Assembly: GCF_040436345.1 (NCBI RefSeq) | Contig: NC_133218.1 | Coordinates: 7,123,539 to 7,187,538 of the forward strand | Reading direction: 5' to 3' | DNA: 64,000 nt | From: Pagrus major | Lineage: Eukaryota; Chordata; Actinopteri; Spariformes; Sparidae | Shown here: positions 44,878 to 59,763 of the stretch, piece after piece | How positions within the stretch are numbered: position 1 is the first letter of the stretch | Layout: each line of letters opens with the position of its first letter | Made by a program: the position numbers and the translations under genes | Notes under the pieces: model-generated | What the model was told of the DNA's origin: nothing | The model's database searches: none | The model's input: the letters and a program-made list of their open reading frames with translations, nothing else

Positions 44878-45245
44878 AGGAATAGTTCGACATTTTGCTT
44901 TTTGTGCCGATAGTTAGATGGGAAGATTGGTACCACTTTCATGTCTGCTGGGTTAATATGAAGCTAAAGCCAGTAACCATTTAGCCTACAGTAGCTTAGC
45001 ACAAAGACTGGAAACAGCTAGCGTGGACCTGGCTCTGTTCAAAATCAGTCTAACATCACTTCTGAAAATCACCAATTAGCATGTTTAATCTTATTTTCTT
45101 GTACAGATTACATGTGTAATTTGTAAGAAATGGCCAGAATTCAAAGGTAGCTCACTGCAGCCGGATGCTCTTTGCTTTAGCTTTCTTTGGCTGTAGCAAC
45201 TAGCTGCCGTTAACAAGTAGCTCAGTGAGCCATGGAGCCCAGTGG
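44878..45245 (+). repeat. Dispersed fish repeat (GGAATAGTTCGACATTTTG family)
   Basis: It contains ggaatagttcgacattttgc, gatagttagatgggaagatt, ggtaccactttcatgtctg, atatgaagctaaagccagt, agcacaaagactggaaacag and tagcgtggacctggctctgt in order, a layout I recognise from a very abundant percomorph repeat. No ORF. Confidence 0.75.
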
Positions 45246-48200
45246 CCCTATCAGGTTATGGGAATCTGACTCACTGCAACTTCGTATGGCGGAGGGATTT
45301 TTGACATAACATCAACACAATTGTCTTTTCACACTCGGTTGATGATGTTAGTCCATTTTTTCAATGTTTTAAACAAAAATTCTGGCGATATCATACAAAT
45401 ATCCCCTTTGAACAAACAAGATAAACAGTATTAATTATTAAAAAAGAAAGCCAAAAAACGTATTGCACAAAATGTCTAACTACGTCTTTGTCCTGTGTTG
45501 TTTTGTCTGCCTAGACCTGGGACACCTTCTCATCTATTGAATGAACAACATAGTTAAATGTTTAGCACTTTTAGTGATACATTTGCATTAGGATACAGTT
45601 CTAGTGAGATTACTGAGTGCAATGTGGTGTTAGCTGGCATATGTACATAATGTTGGGTTACCACGTAAAACCTCTTGAACTGGATCAGGCATCAACTAGA
45701 GGCCCTGATTGGCCACAGCCTGATTTTGCACTTCAGCTCAAGGCATCGTAAGACAACACCTGCCTGAATGTCCCCGTTCTCATGACACTAAATCCACATC
45801 TAGCACCCAACAAACAGATTTTTATCCACAGTAAATGGACATTTCCCTGCTCCCCTACTACTAAAAAAATGCACACAACCAGTCAGTCAGCCTGAATTAG
45901 CCTCTGGTGTGACACCTTTGGCTACAATCCTGTACAAATAATTTGCATTAAGTGGCAGGCGATTGACAACACGCATGCAAACGCAGACACCAATACAAAA
46001 ATGATCTCTCTTGATGCCAGATTAGAGCTTGTGAAAGACTGAAAACAGGCATGAGGAGAGCATTCAGGCTGCAATTTTGTATGCATGTTACTTTAGTTTA
46101 AAACAATCGACAACCAAAACCATATCCAATAAACAACCTGTCAGAGCTTTTGTGGAATGGTGTTGAGCCCAGTAGCACTCATGCCAGATCCACTTTCACA
46201 AAAGCCTCTACACTCCGGGTTTTCCACTGAGCCCTGCTCCAAATAACTCCTGCAGTTGCTGTGGTGTCCCTCTAAATAAGAGGATATTGTAACTGATGAC
46301 AGGGAAAACTGATTGAGGAGCTCGAGCAGGAAAACACTGGACTGACCTGCCGACTGTGTAGAAATGAGTCGCACCTCGTGGTGGCCATTGTCACTACAGC
46401 AGCGGAGTTCAAATCGAGCATTAAAGAAGCTCATTTCACTGGTTTACACACACCTTCATAATCACCATCAACTTTTAACCCAGCTTCACTGACAGCGCCT
46501 CATTGGTTAGACATGACAGTACAAACAGAGACAGAAACTCTCAAGAGAGAAATGTTGTAGACCTTCAAAGCACTGAGGTCTGCCACAGAAACAAACACTA
46601 ATTGCTATGGCAACAGTTTAAATCCCTGCTTGAAATTATTTGTGTGTGTATGCTGATGCTCAGCATGTGTCCTGTAAGACATAAACAAAAGGACTGGGAC
46701 ATCTGAACCAGAAACAACTAGATGAACAGAAAAACTATAATTTTGATTATGTCATCCACTTAGGTTAGCCAGGGGCTGTGTTTAGACAGAAACCAAACAA
46801 AGTGAAGTTATGGGAAAATCATGTGTTGTTTATAGGATGCTGAGTGATAAAACGCTGACACACGCTTCAACATGTTGCGTTCACCGCCTCTGTCAAATAA
46901 ACTGAAGAAAGCAGGCCAGAGTAGATGCCTACTGCTACTCCTTTAATGCATATGTTAATGTTTTATCCATCATGACTGCAGAATCAGTGTTTTTTTGTCA
47001 GGATATTTGGAACTTGGACTTGTTTTATTACTGTGTTCTGGTCCTGAAAGAGCCGGATGCTGACCGTAAGGCTCCAGAAACCAGATGTCAAATTGGAATA
47101 GGAAGTCATTCCCGGGGCCTGAAACACAACAGAAAGGTTCCAACCATCTGCTTGATCTTTTATTTCTTCAACTCAACTCTTCAAGAAAGTGTGCTTTTGG
47201 GAAAAATGGCTGCCATAAAAAGCACAGTGAAATTCTGTATCTCTACATGACATTTTATAAAGACATCCATCAGGCACCTTTGGTTTGCAACCAGAGAGGG
47301 AACGCATTATTTATACAATAATGAGCAACCAGTGCAGACATAACAAGATAACTGCTGCATCCAAAATCACATACTGTACATGGCTTTCAAAATATGTTTG
47401 TGTGAATTAGCAGCAGAATGTATCTTTTGGGATGTACTGCTCAGTGTGTCACAGATCCTCCTTGCCGATAGGAGATGCATAACCTTGGTAACCCCTTCAA
47501 GGGATGGACCAATTTGAAAACTATATTACGCCTAGCAAATTACAATACAGATATACAGAAGTTTCTGGTTTCATAGTACATTTTTATGTTTGTCATCACA
47601 CTGAACTACTGAGTTTGTTCATGCTGCTTTTGACCAAATACAGGCTTCCAATAATAACCAAATACAAAATGGCTTGATTGGTGAAACTAATTCAGCACAC
47701 CTGCTCTGGAAACACTGCAACCAAAAGTTAAAACACAATATTTATGTGTTGCCAGGTGATTTAAACGGTCAGTCATTTGTCCATTTCCGAAAGTCATTTC
47801 CTCTTGAGTGACATCTGAATTCAGGATGTGGAAGAACTCTACTGTCCCTCCCATATGACAAAAAAATCATCATCAGGCAGTGCCCATTAGATGACCTTCC
47901 AGCCTGCCTCCTGACTGACACAGAAGCCAATCAGAACCTTCAGACTATGTGGTCCCACCAACCATTCAGCAAGCTGTTTGTGCTCAGCAGGAGGGAACCA
48001 GTGCTGCATTTCTCTGGCACAGAATGTTCTTTCTCTGCTCCGAGGCCCCGCCACCCCCTGACTCCAGCTCGCCCTCTGACCTCTGCGATGGGGTGATGGG
48101 AGCTGCGTCGGAAAGGTGTAATTTCGCAATGTGATAGTGTACTGCCTCGGGCATGTAGAGAGAGGAAGGAGATAATCTGTGCCTGAAGTTTGGCTCAGGC

Positions 48201-50919
48201 TGAAGCTGTTAGTCTGCGGCCTCATAAACACAACTCACTGACTGACCAGTGTGGGTTATACAGTGGTGGAGGGGTCGACGAGTGCATACACTGTACATCA
48301 GCATTCCACTGGACATCTGCAACATAATAGATCCCAGCTTTTACCCTCCTTACTGCACTTCCAGAGACAGGTTGATGCAGAGCTGTAGCACAAGGGGAGG
48401 AGGTGGAGAAGTAGGAGAACGGGTAGATGAGGAGAATGAGAAGGAGGAGGAGGAGTACACATTGGATGAGGGAAAAGGAGGAAGTGTGGGAGAAGAGGAC
48501 ACTGAGAAGGAAGGGGTTTAAAGACGCAGATAAGGGGGTGGTAAAGGAGGAGGAATCTAAAAAACAGCCTTTAACATATCACGTCTTTCTGAAAGCAACA
48601 TACACACATACATAAACAAGTTGGCAGTGCTGCCAGAGGGGGGAGCCAGACAACACAAACACACATCTAAAAGTGTAGCATGAAATGATGACTATGTATC
48701 TAAAACATCTAGGTAATCATTAAACTCTCAACTCACATCATTTTATAATGTTTTAGATCAGGGGATTTCAAAGACTGACACTGTGCCCCCTGACAGAACC
48801 CCAGTCTACTGTAATATCTAAAAATATTTATAGTGCAACATGAAAAAGGTTAATATAAATGGATCTTGTTGCCCCAGTTATTCTTTGTCTTACCTCAATT
48901 TGGGGAATAATCAGGCTCTAAGTTTTGAAACTACAGTTCCCATGATGATTTTGGAAGTATAATGTTGCCATGGGATCGGTAACTTTACTCCGTGATACAC
49001 CGGGTGCCTTGTTTTGTTTACATTTTGGCCAACCGGCACCATTAAATGTATGTTGAATTCGCCAACAGCATTTCCTGTATGAACTGTACCACCCATGTAT
49101 GTACAGACAGAACTAAACGGATTACATAACATATTATTTTCTAAATCAACATCAAGTGTCTTTTCCTGTAAAGGAGGCCTTACTTCCTACGTTCAGTCTG
49201 AAAGGGGTATTAAAAAATTAAGGAGTGGGTTGTAGAAAGTTACTGTGAGTGGTCATGGTGTTGCTAGTGTCTATGCAGTAAAACAATTCACCTTTTCCAT
49301 TCTGTCTGGCAGCGGTATAAAGATCACTGCTGTGGGTCAAACAGCCGATACAAGGCTTCCAGGGAAACAGAAATACCAGCCCAGCAGGAAGGTAGGCTGG
49401 GAAACTCACACCAGTCACAGGCAAATGGCGGGAAATACCTGGGATGTTACATCTGAACTAATGCATTATGGAGGCTTTGTAGAATCACATCGCAACTTCA
49501 GGGTCCTATATGAGCAACAAAAGTGGCACATGGACTGTTTCTTTCTCTCTCTCTCTCTCTCTCTTGCTCGATCGGCTGATCAACTAAGAGTAAAAGCCTT
49601 TCTGATTGTTAATCCTTAGTTTCAGCTCCCATCCTTGGTTTGATGGGAATGGGATGTCCCACACTGATACACAGTTGCTGTGTGGTATTAACAGGCAAAG
49701 ACTGATGACAGCAGAGTTGAGTCAATCCAACAGCACCTACTAGAAATCCATCAGTTAATACTTCACTTTGGTGAGGGAGGAAGTGATGAGCCAAGTACTA
49801 AGGATTTGCTCAGTTGATATGAAAATAATATATAGAAAAAGAATGTCCGTGTTTCTATCCCACTGTTGTGGTTTAACAGGAGACAAAACTCTTTGGGCTT
49901 TATAAATAACTTGACTTGATTAGGAAGTGAGGTGGAAATGGCTATAGTCAATATTGGGATTGTGATGCTTTTTTTCTATTAATTGTGTTGCTCTGGTGAC
50001 AAAGAGTGCCAGGAACAGGCCCCTCAGGCTCCCTCAACTTCCTGTATGCTTTGGTTTTGTAATTACCAGTCCTAACACAGCAGGACTGCAGCATTATGTC
50101 TAAAACAACATTGTAATACATTCACTTTTCACCATATATCAATATATCAAAAATATAAAAATAATCACAGGATTTGTTCTATATTAAATGTTTCAGTAAT
50201 ATCAGAATTTCAATACTGTTTGATTTGTGATTGTGGAAACCTAAAATCCCTATACAACCTTTTATATACATTTGTGATAGATCATAGTGTTCTGTCATTG
50301 CAGAAATGGGACAATATGGAGATAAACAGTGACCGCCAAAAACATTAGATCCGCCAGCCTGTGCAACTGTTATTTTTTTGCTGATTCTCCCATTCAGTAT
50401 CTGGATGTAGCCTCATGTTAAAGAGTTCTATTCCAAATAGTTCATGTTGAAAATTAATAAACTAAACATTCACCACTACCAGAATATTCCTCTCAACACA
50501 TGTCTGTTACTACTGACCAGCAGACAAGAGATTATTGATCTGCACCATTTCATTCATCAACATTCAGCCTCATTCACTGCATGTGCACTACAGCTTTCAT
50601 TCTCAGCCTGAACTCGAATGGTTGATTTGGGCCATATCGAACTTCAATTTTCCCACAGGATTAATCAGGTGGGATTTAATTTAGTTTTTCTTTCTTTCCC
50701 TAAAACAGAACAAGTAGATGCCAAGCTTTTGTTTCCAGGTTTACATCAGCTGCCTTGCCCATCCAACACTTTCTTTGACACTTCTGCAAATACAGAAAAT
50801 ATGAACAGTAACAGAACTTAACATGTTGTACTGGACACGACAGAAGCTTCGGCCAGTGCCACTAAAATAAGGTGAAAAACTGAGATAACTTCTTTTGTGT
50901 GTTTTCCTGTGCATGCATA

Positions 50920-51435
50920 GGTGCTCCCGTTTCGTCCCTCAGTACTCAAAGACATGCAAGTTAGGTTAATTGAATGCTCTAAGTTAGTGCTGCGCAATAT
51001 TGTAAAAAGAAAAAAAAAAGTCATATTGCGATTATATTTACAGATATTTAATTGTGTTTTGATTTACCATTATTGGGATTGGTCATTTTTGCGCCACAAT
51101 TTTAATTTTCACTTAACAAACAATTAAAATCATGATGCTGTGACATTTGTTGGGTTTGTTACAAACAAATATATTTTCTCACATCTGGAGGACAAGATTT
51201 GTAGGCCACATAATCTCTGTAGCACCACAGCACTTCATTATATTCTGGATTTGGATATTGCACTTGGCCATATTGCAGTTCAATTAATATTCCTCCTTTA
51301 ACTGTACAGCCCTAAATTGCCAGTAGGTGTGAATGTGAGTGTGGATAGTTGTCACTCTGTGATTGACTGGTGACCTGACCAGCGTGTACCACCTCTCGCC
51401 CAATGTCAACCCTTACCCCTTCAAGGACAAGTGCT
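50920..51435 (+). repeat. Second copy of the GTTTGCATG-type repeat, interrupted by an insertion
   Basis: The left part runs to ggttaattgaatgctctaa (about 50982). The right part resumes at aattgccagtaggtgtgaatg (about 51315) and continues to ctctcgcccaatgtc. The roughly 330 bp between them are foreign to the repeat (see nested element). Confidence 0.7.
50985..51314. mobile_element. hAT-like MITE nested in an older repeat
   Basis: About 330 bp starting tagtgctgcgcaatattg and ending ctgtacagcccta, the same terminal type as the elements at 10813 and 55439, with internal catattgcgat. Flanking duplication is degraded (tctaagtt and cctaaatt, 6 of 8). Confidence 0.6.
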
Positions 51436-53100
51436 GAAGGACAGCTATTTCCAAACTCCACAGCGCCCAAATGTGCTCAAGTACTCAGGTAGAATAGAGG
51501 AAAGAAACAGTACCAGTGTAATCTTCTGCCACTGAACAAGAACTTGATGATGGACAGAAAACACAACAATATTGCTGTGTTTCCACTCTCATACAAAGCA
51601 TCTTCTGTTGGAGGCAGCGAGCCGGTCAGTGTGTAGGTTCAGTCAGTGAATCAGTCATTCAGAAAACCAGTCAGTCAGTCAGTCAGTGTGCGTGTGTGTG
51701 CGTCTACAGGCTGATTTACGTCAGTAGAACAAGGATCTCCATTTACTCAGTCCATTCACAGCTCTACATGGATGACCAGTACTGTCCTGTTTCCGCCTCC
51801 CAGCAGATACCAGCCAGTCGGTTCAACTGGTGAGACATTAGACAGCCACGGACATGACAACCTGCAGGTCAGTTCAGGTTGAGAAACAGGCTGCTTGCAA
51901 AGAGCTTTAAGCAACGGAGACAACAACGAATTGTGTGCACATCATCAACCTTACCAGCCATGTTTGTGTTTGGGCTGCCAAAATCTATGAACAATCAAAA
52001 TCGCTACATTCAGACACAAAAACAAAGTGGACCGCAGTTACAGGAATTCTTTGAGTTATGTAATCTTGTCGAGCCCTCTCGGGAATATTCTCACAATGCT
52101 GATTGATAAAATGCACACTGTATTTCATTGTATTGGGTAGAATGTTTTGGAAATTTGCTTAAAATCTGTGCACCATTTGGATGGAAACAATGACTGGAAA
52201 AAGGACTGAGGGGCAACAGTTTTCATTGGCTGGTGCAAAGTGATTTTTTTGGATCCCAATTCGATGACTCATAGAAACAGCTTCATTTGTCCCAATGAAA
52301 TTAATAAATTAATCATGTACAAAAGGCTTTTCTCATTCAGAAAAGACTTTGCTACACTTTTAAGCAGAATCAGATGTTCAGTTTATTTTAACACTGAGTA
52401 CAGGCACTATTTCTGTTAAGCACCAGCTGTATCGCACAGGTGAAGAGCTGTAGATGGCACAGTGTTGCGAACAGGAAAATTAAAAGTAATGCTGGATTTC
52501 CTCTTCCTCCGCTCCTCCTAGTGTGAGGAGAGGTCCCACAGGAGATGTGTGGTCTGAAGCTTCCTGTTGATAATTACAGTCTGCTCAAAGGGAAAAACAC
52601 TAACAGAGGTGAAGCACTCTGAGAACATCATTCCTGTAAGTGATGAAAAGCTGGACATGCATTGATCACGTTTGAGTTCACTCGAGGGGATTCACAGGGG
52701 GCTGTGAAGACACTTCATTACATTATAGGGAGACAGACTGTAGTTCCTGAGACTGTGGATACCCCTGCTGTGTAATGTGACAGCATGAATACAGGTCAAT
52801 ACCTGTTGTATTGCGTGTAGTACAACCAGGAACGAGTAGCCCAAGGGTACTTCTGCAGTTGTGTGGATTGCATGGAAAGCATGACATAAACAGCAGTGTC
52901 AATGAGGGTGTACTTAAGTTCATCTGTCAGGGTTGTCAGGGTTTGTGGCATATACCTGACAAAAAAAGGCTTGAAACCTCTGCTTTAGAGAAAGTTGGAA
53001 GAAACAGGAAAGTTTTTTAACATTACTGTCATACAGCACCTAAGAAAGTCTGTCGGCACAAGACACAACTTTGGTAATGAAAAAGATATCAATATAGGCA

Positions 53101-53543
53101 GCTAATGATGCACAAGTGGTTCAGTGTGATATTGTGGACCGATATTCATTTGCAGTCAAAATGAAACTCTTTCTGTCAAAATTTCAAACAACCAGTGAAT
53201 AAATGTAAAAGTACAATTTATTCAAGCACTGTTCTTAAGAACATTTTTCAAGTACTTTATACTTCCTCTCCACTGCATTTATTTGATATGTTTAGTTACT
53301 AGTTACTTTGCAGATTCAGATTATTCATTGTTTGTAGGCTATTAATTGTGATGTGTTACCAATCAGATAGTGTTGTAGGCGGGACATTGTGTGAGACGAT
53401 GCTGCGTCAGAGACAAAGTAGCACATTTTAAATAAGCTTAATTTATCACCAATCTGACAGAAAAATCACAGATACTCATAATCAGAAAAATGCTGAATAT
53501 CGGCGAGGATAATTGGCCAGGGCCGATAACCAGTCTACCCCTA
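53101..53543. repeat. Probable degenerate DNA-transposon remnant
   Basis: The outer parts hold tgatattgtggaccgatattc and gaatatcggcgaggataattggcc, the GATATCGG-type text seen in a fish element family. The ends are not clear. Confidence 0.4.
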
Positions 53544-55438
53544 ATGTCAATCCTATTTGGGAAGTCAAGTTAGGGGGATATCCAATACTCTCAACCATAA
53601 AGTTTACATCGCTGGTGCAGAAAAAACTGGCTGCCAACTTTCAAACAATACAACCCTTTTCATTATTCATTTCTGACTAACTGTCTAACCAAAAAAAACA
53701 TGTCCTCTTGTTTTTGACAGGAAGTCAGAGAGCTTGACATGTGCAATAAGTTGCATCTCACACAGTTGTATATGACTGAAGACAACACACCATAATACTT
53801 ATAGTAGGTATATAAATAAGCTTTTTGATAACAACCAGCAACCTTTCTACATACAACTTTAACAGCTACTTTTCGTCCTTGCTTTCTATTATATCTCATC
53901 CATGACACAACGGAATGAAAAAACAAAACAAAACAGGCTTATCAACCATTCAGCAACATAGTTGCAAATAATTACCTCATAGTCAAAGCATATGAAACAA
54001 CATCAGAAAAATATTCTGTTTAAGCTAGTCTAAACAGAGCCAACAGTTAACCTTGTGGAACTTGTTGGGACAAACATCTGTCAGATCAGCTGACACCACA
54101 GGATAACTACAGACAAAAGGAATTCCTGGCATCCCCCCGCTGACTGACCTGGAAAAGACAAGACAAATCAAATACTTGGTCCCCGGAGCCTCTACACACA
54201 GAGGCCAGACAATAACAGGGTGGATGAGGTTTACAAGGAGCTATCACACAGGTTGTTTCCTGATACTTATGGCTGCATGATAAGTTAAGATTAGGACAGA
54301 TATCACATATGGCTTCAGTTTCAGAAGGACAAAGAGTGGAGCAGAATCAACAACGGCTACAATAACAGAATGTCGCTTCTGGGGTTTTTGTCTAGGTTCA
54401 CAAGACAGTTAACTGAAGCCTTAAACAATTGTGGTAAATACAATGAAGACAGAAGGACACAGGCAACTCTTGGTTTTGGTGATTTGTGCGTCTCTGCATG
54501 TGTGTTTGTGGTGTGTGTTATACAATTACATAAAAAGATATCTGGAAGCATCTTGCTAGAATAGAAGAAAAAGTATCAACACTAATGCAAACACATTAAC
54601 CAAACTGTACACAAAGCAAAAGCTGAACATGCGTTTCTGTAATGGAGGATGTGGGCAACATGTGTTGAGGTCACTTTAAAGCTATGGCAGCATTGCAGGA
54701 TAAGAAGGAAGAAGACTGAGTGCAAAAGACATCGTCTATCGGCGTGTTTTAGGAAATCCGACACAGCTCAGTGGTGACTAGGAGCACTACTGTTTTCAGT
54801 AAATACAGATAATGGCGTTTGTCATCAATTGTAATTCTAACATATTTTATTCATAAGCTGGACACAGGTTGATTTAACCCACATCAGTCTGCTATGAGTC
54901 TGTAAGTGTTGATTTAAATCAGTTGGTACATTTAGCTGTTTGGAGAGATTTAATTTTGTAATTTTGACTCCATCACACACTCACTCACACACAGCATCAC
55001 AAGGAGTTGTCTACATTCCTGAGTCTTTGTGTTTGTGTGTTTACTTGGCATGGGGAAGACGGAAATATCCCTGGAATTTGATGGAATGGATGAAGGAGGA
55101 AGAGTAGACGACTACCATACACTTTGAGGCGGTGCTAATGACCTACAGTACCTCTCTAGCCTTACATGTCGGGCAACTTACCACAACAAGGTCTCAAGGC
55201 CTAAATGTTTTGCATATTTAACCGAGCTTACTTTGATAGGCAGATTCTCGCTATCCTGTTGTGATGTATTACCTTTTATGAAGGATGACATGTATCTGAA
55301 CCTCTGACCAAACCCAACCACACCCAACTGTGATGATTGGTGTGATCAGAGGGGCAACAGACTGAAACCACAAGAGGTCAGTGAAACAATGCTTTTTAGG
55401 TTGGTCATAAATTCTCAAGACTCAGAGGAGCCTGGTCA

Positions 55439-55687
55439 TAGGGCTGAACAATTGATCAAAATCGCAATATGGTCAAGTTCAAGATTCAGTGCAACCATCC
55501 TACAAATCATATTTTCCAGACAGGGGAACATGCTTGTTTGGAACAGAGGCAGCAAAAATTACGCCATTATTTGTAAATCTTATTCAGTGAAAAAGAAATG
55601 GAAAAATTGCTGTTCCCACTAAAGTCATATTGCAATATATGTCAAAATAATCACAATATGATTTTTTTTGCCTATCGTTCAGCCCTA
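55439..55687. mobile_element. hAT-like MITE with perfect 8-bp target-site duplication
   Basis: 249 bp. It begins tagggctgaacaattg and ends cgttcagcccta, inverted over at least 11 bp. It is flanked on both sides by the exact 8-mer cctggtca (55431-55438 and 55688-55695). It has no transposase, so it was mobilised in trans. The perfect duplication suggests it is fairly young. Confidence 0.85.
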
Positions 55688-58600
55688 CCTGGTCACCAGG
55701 TGCTGAAGTGAATGCCAATGTAATCTACTACTAAGACTGGCTGAAAACCATTACTAATGAACGCTCCAGTAGGACCTGCAATTGCAACAGGAAAAAAATG
55801 CAAGCAGCTTTACATTATTTTGGGCATGGTGTGTAACACTGAAAGCAAAATACTGTCATGTGGATTATTAAATAGGAGGGGTCTCTGCTGTGTTACTAGC
55901 ACAATACTTACACTAACATATATATATCATTAGTGTGCATTTATGCATCTATCAGTGTGACTGTGTGTGTGTGTGTGTGTGTGTCCATCCTACTTTCCCC
56001 CACGCTCAACATTGCTCGGAAGTGGGTGAGACAAGAAAAAGAACAGAATCGTCGATGAATAAAATTTAATACAATTTATCAACTGCCTTTTTTATTTTAT
56101 TTGGCTACATCCCCGGCAAATACAGACAACTGGTTAGCCAATTGCCCATGCACGTAATTCAAAACTCTAGATGACCCAAAACCTGTAACAGGGCCAAAGA
56201 ATTTCCCCGTTTTTTCTCTCTTTTCTTGTAATTCTACTGTGATCACGGCAGAGTGAAACAATGAAAAATGAGCCTTTATAACAAAACATAAACTATACCA
56301 ACCAGCCTCAAATCCACAAACAAGAGGCTCATCTCAGTCCCTGGTCACAGCACATCCCAATCTGACGGTGTTAACAGAGCACAATTAAAGGCCACATAAT
56401 TACAGTAGGCACTTCGACACAACCAAACCAGTAATGTTCTCTTCCAGGAATTCCAGGGATGGGTGTGACTGTTCACTAAAAGTAGTCATGGATGTGCCTG
56501 GTTTACAAAGCAGTCCCTATAATTACCAGCCCTGACAGCCTCCGGGTTCTGGGTCAGGGGAAGGGGTGCAGGACTAGTTGTGGATCATCGTATGTTGTGA
56601 TTTTGGGTTTGACAATCAACAACTGCTTTCAGAATATCTGCTGTAGGTGAAAACAATAAATGCATCTTTTAAGATGTTATCTAGTGTCATAATGACATTT
56701 TATTAATTGCTTTCAGAGAAAGCCTTAACTGAAACGGTCAGCTGTCAGCAGTAAAATGAACTCCAGTTTTCTTACAGATCATTTAACCAAACATGACTTA
56801 CATCAGAAGGTTTCAAAGCCTGGATTCAAACCACAGGGCTGGATACAACAACTATGAGTAGTTGCGGTATAGCCAACATAGTGACCTATATATAATGCTG
56901 CTGAACCATCTAAAAATAGGACCGGACACGACCAAGTCATGCATGGGTAATGCAGATTTATTTTGATACACTTAGACCAAAGTTTTGTTTGTACCGAACA
57001 GACAAACTAAAAGTATTTTTTTCAAGCAACACATCTCGTGAAACTAACAACAAAGACAAGATAATGGTCGTTTTAATCATAACCAATTAATCTGACCTTT
57101 ATGACATTAATGAAACCCTACAACTATTGCTTTAGTTCCACCATGCTCCGTTATTGTGGATCAAGAAGTGACCACTCAAATCACACAAAAACCATACAAA
57201 ATTGTGATACATTTAAACATGTAAGAGAAGTTCATATGAAAAAAAGTTGATTGACATTCTCTGTTAGCTCAGTTAGTTCTTAAAATGTTATTAAGGGCAA
57301 CATTGGTCCTTAGTGTCATCTTTGCAGCTGCAGAAGGGGTTTCTTAAACACTTTAAGGCCCGGGGTTCAAACAACCAACCACATGGTCCCAGGCTAGCTT
57401 TGTCAGTCTCCTCAGGAGTGGGTGTCTGTACGCAGTACATGATGGTATGGAGCTAATCATAGCAGAGATTAGACAGACATCAGCAGGAACTAGTAGTCAC
57501 TGGGCTTCCTTAAGCCCTAATCACTGGGTCACACAAGTCAGGCTGTCTGGATAACATGAGCTCTCTGCTGGAGCTGGGCTTCCTCTCGCTTTGATTTACT
57601 CTGATCAAAAAATACCTCCCCCCCCAAGCCTTACATAATGTATACACCACATACTGTTTGTGGTGTAACCTGTGTGCTGATCCCTTATGTGGTTATTCTG
57701 TATCTGTGTCAGTATGTACTGTACTACTCTGTATGTAACAGGTCTTGTTGTTATTGAGTATGTGTATTCCTGCACTGCATAAGCCACTACACTTTAAACA
57801 CACATACAGAGAAACACCATCTGAACTTACTGAAACACTTTTGTCATCTGGTTTGAACTGAAATCTGATGGCTTCAACCTTGTAGAACAACAGAGCTTTG
57901 GCACCAAGCTGCTGTATATCCATCAACACTCAATCATATAAAATCACAATATTCGTTCCTCACTCCCTCCTATCCCTCATTTACTCATTTAATACCCTTC
58001 TCCTTCCTTTTAAACTGTACTTACTCCATCCTTTCATGCCATTTTCATCTGTCATTTCTAAATAACACATCCATACTAGTTAACACATCGCAGTTTTATG
58101 TCAGTTTTAAGATATACGTCTGGTCAGTTCTGTTGGCTTATTAGTGTAATTCACGAATGGTGCTCATTATATTTAGCAGAAATCCCCAACAGTACAGTAC
58201 TGCAAACTACATTAGTGTATTGCTCAGATTAGTTTATAACATTCTTTAGTGTCAGTCAATTTCATCTGTGGAAGTGATGCAAGTAATGAAAAGCCCACTA
58301 CACTATGTGCTGAATTAAAACATTTATAATAGGGAACTTGTTAACTCCATACCCACCTAGCCAATATGGCTGCCTCCTACCCACAATGCAACTTAAAATG
58401 GAACTTAAAGTTCCAGGAACAATCTATAAATGTATAGGCAAAGATTCTTCACTCTGGTATTGTACAAAGACGAATTAGGATTTGTGGGAATGAAGCCACA
58501 CTTTTCATCTCTTTGTTCTGATGTTGTAGTTACTGTTGTGCTATATCTAAAGCTGCATAAAGAACATACACATACATGCATAGCCGACTTTTGGTTGTAT

Positions 58601-59763
58601 TTGAAAAGTGCACAAAAAGTGTTGTTGAAAGGAGGATCAATGAGGCAGCTGAGTCTGGAGACTAGTTCATCAATGCCCAGCCCCAACTCATAACACTCAA
58701 AGCCCAAATCATCACCTTAAACATGATCCATACCCATCCAAGCTACCTCATCTCAAACAGGCTGACAGAGAGCAAAAACATTCAAGGTCATGCACAACAG
58801 AAAACCCCAAAAACATCAGTGAGGTAGAAATGCAAAAAAGGTTAGTTCACATTAAGAAAATGTATGTTTAAAAATTGCCTCAAATTTAGCACAAGAGAAG
58901 CACTGGGTAAATAAACACAGGAGCTATGACATCCAAAAACCAACCAGAAAACAGCAGAGGGAGGGGGCTGGGACTGACTCCACAACACTCTCTCTCTCTC
59001 TCTCTGTTGGACTCCCCTTAGCTCTCTTTCACACACACACAGAAGTGTGTTTTGCTGCTAGACAGCTGACAGTGTGTCGCCTGCATGTCAGCTAACACGC
59101 ACAGCTCCACTCATGCCACAGCAGTGTATTGAGCATTTTAATTCATAAATCACAGCAATACTAGTTTCTGCAAAACAAACAGATGAAACAGAAAATCTAA
59201 CAGGCTCAGATTTGTTAGAAGACATTATTTCTAATTCATCCAATTAACACATTTCCATTAAAATAATATATATTGATACTGGTAGTGAGCACATTTAGTT
59301 TTATAAGTGTTCTCAGCAAAATTGGACGAAAAAGATTATTTTGGGGAATTTTGTCTTCATTTGATAGCTCACAGTGTTGAGACAAACACAAAACATAGAG
59401 GAAGAGACATATAACAAGCAACAAAGGTCCTTAATTGGAATGAAACCAAGTACACTATGGTTATATGGTTTACGTGCTAAACACCCTGAAGCCCCATCTG
59501 ATTCTGTAATTCTACAGCAGATACCAGCTTTGATAGTTGAGAGTTTAAAAGAAATCTGACAATATAACAGTTGGCAAATATAATTTCTAGCTTTATAGCA
59601 TAAATATGGAACTTCAAACAAACTTTTTGACAATTACCTCCTTACAAAACATGCACTCGGAGGGATGTTTTTTCACCGATGTTTCTCAACTGGCTCAAAG
59701 ATATCTTAAGTATATCTGTACTACAATATCTTGTTACCAACATATACACCATATGGATATTAC

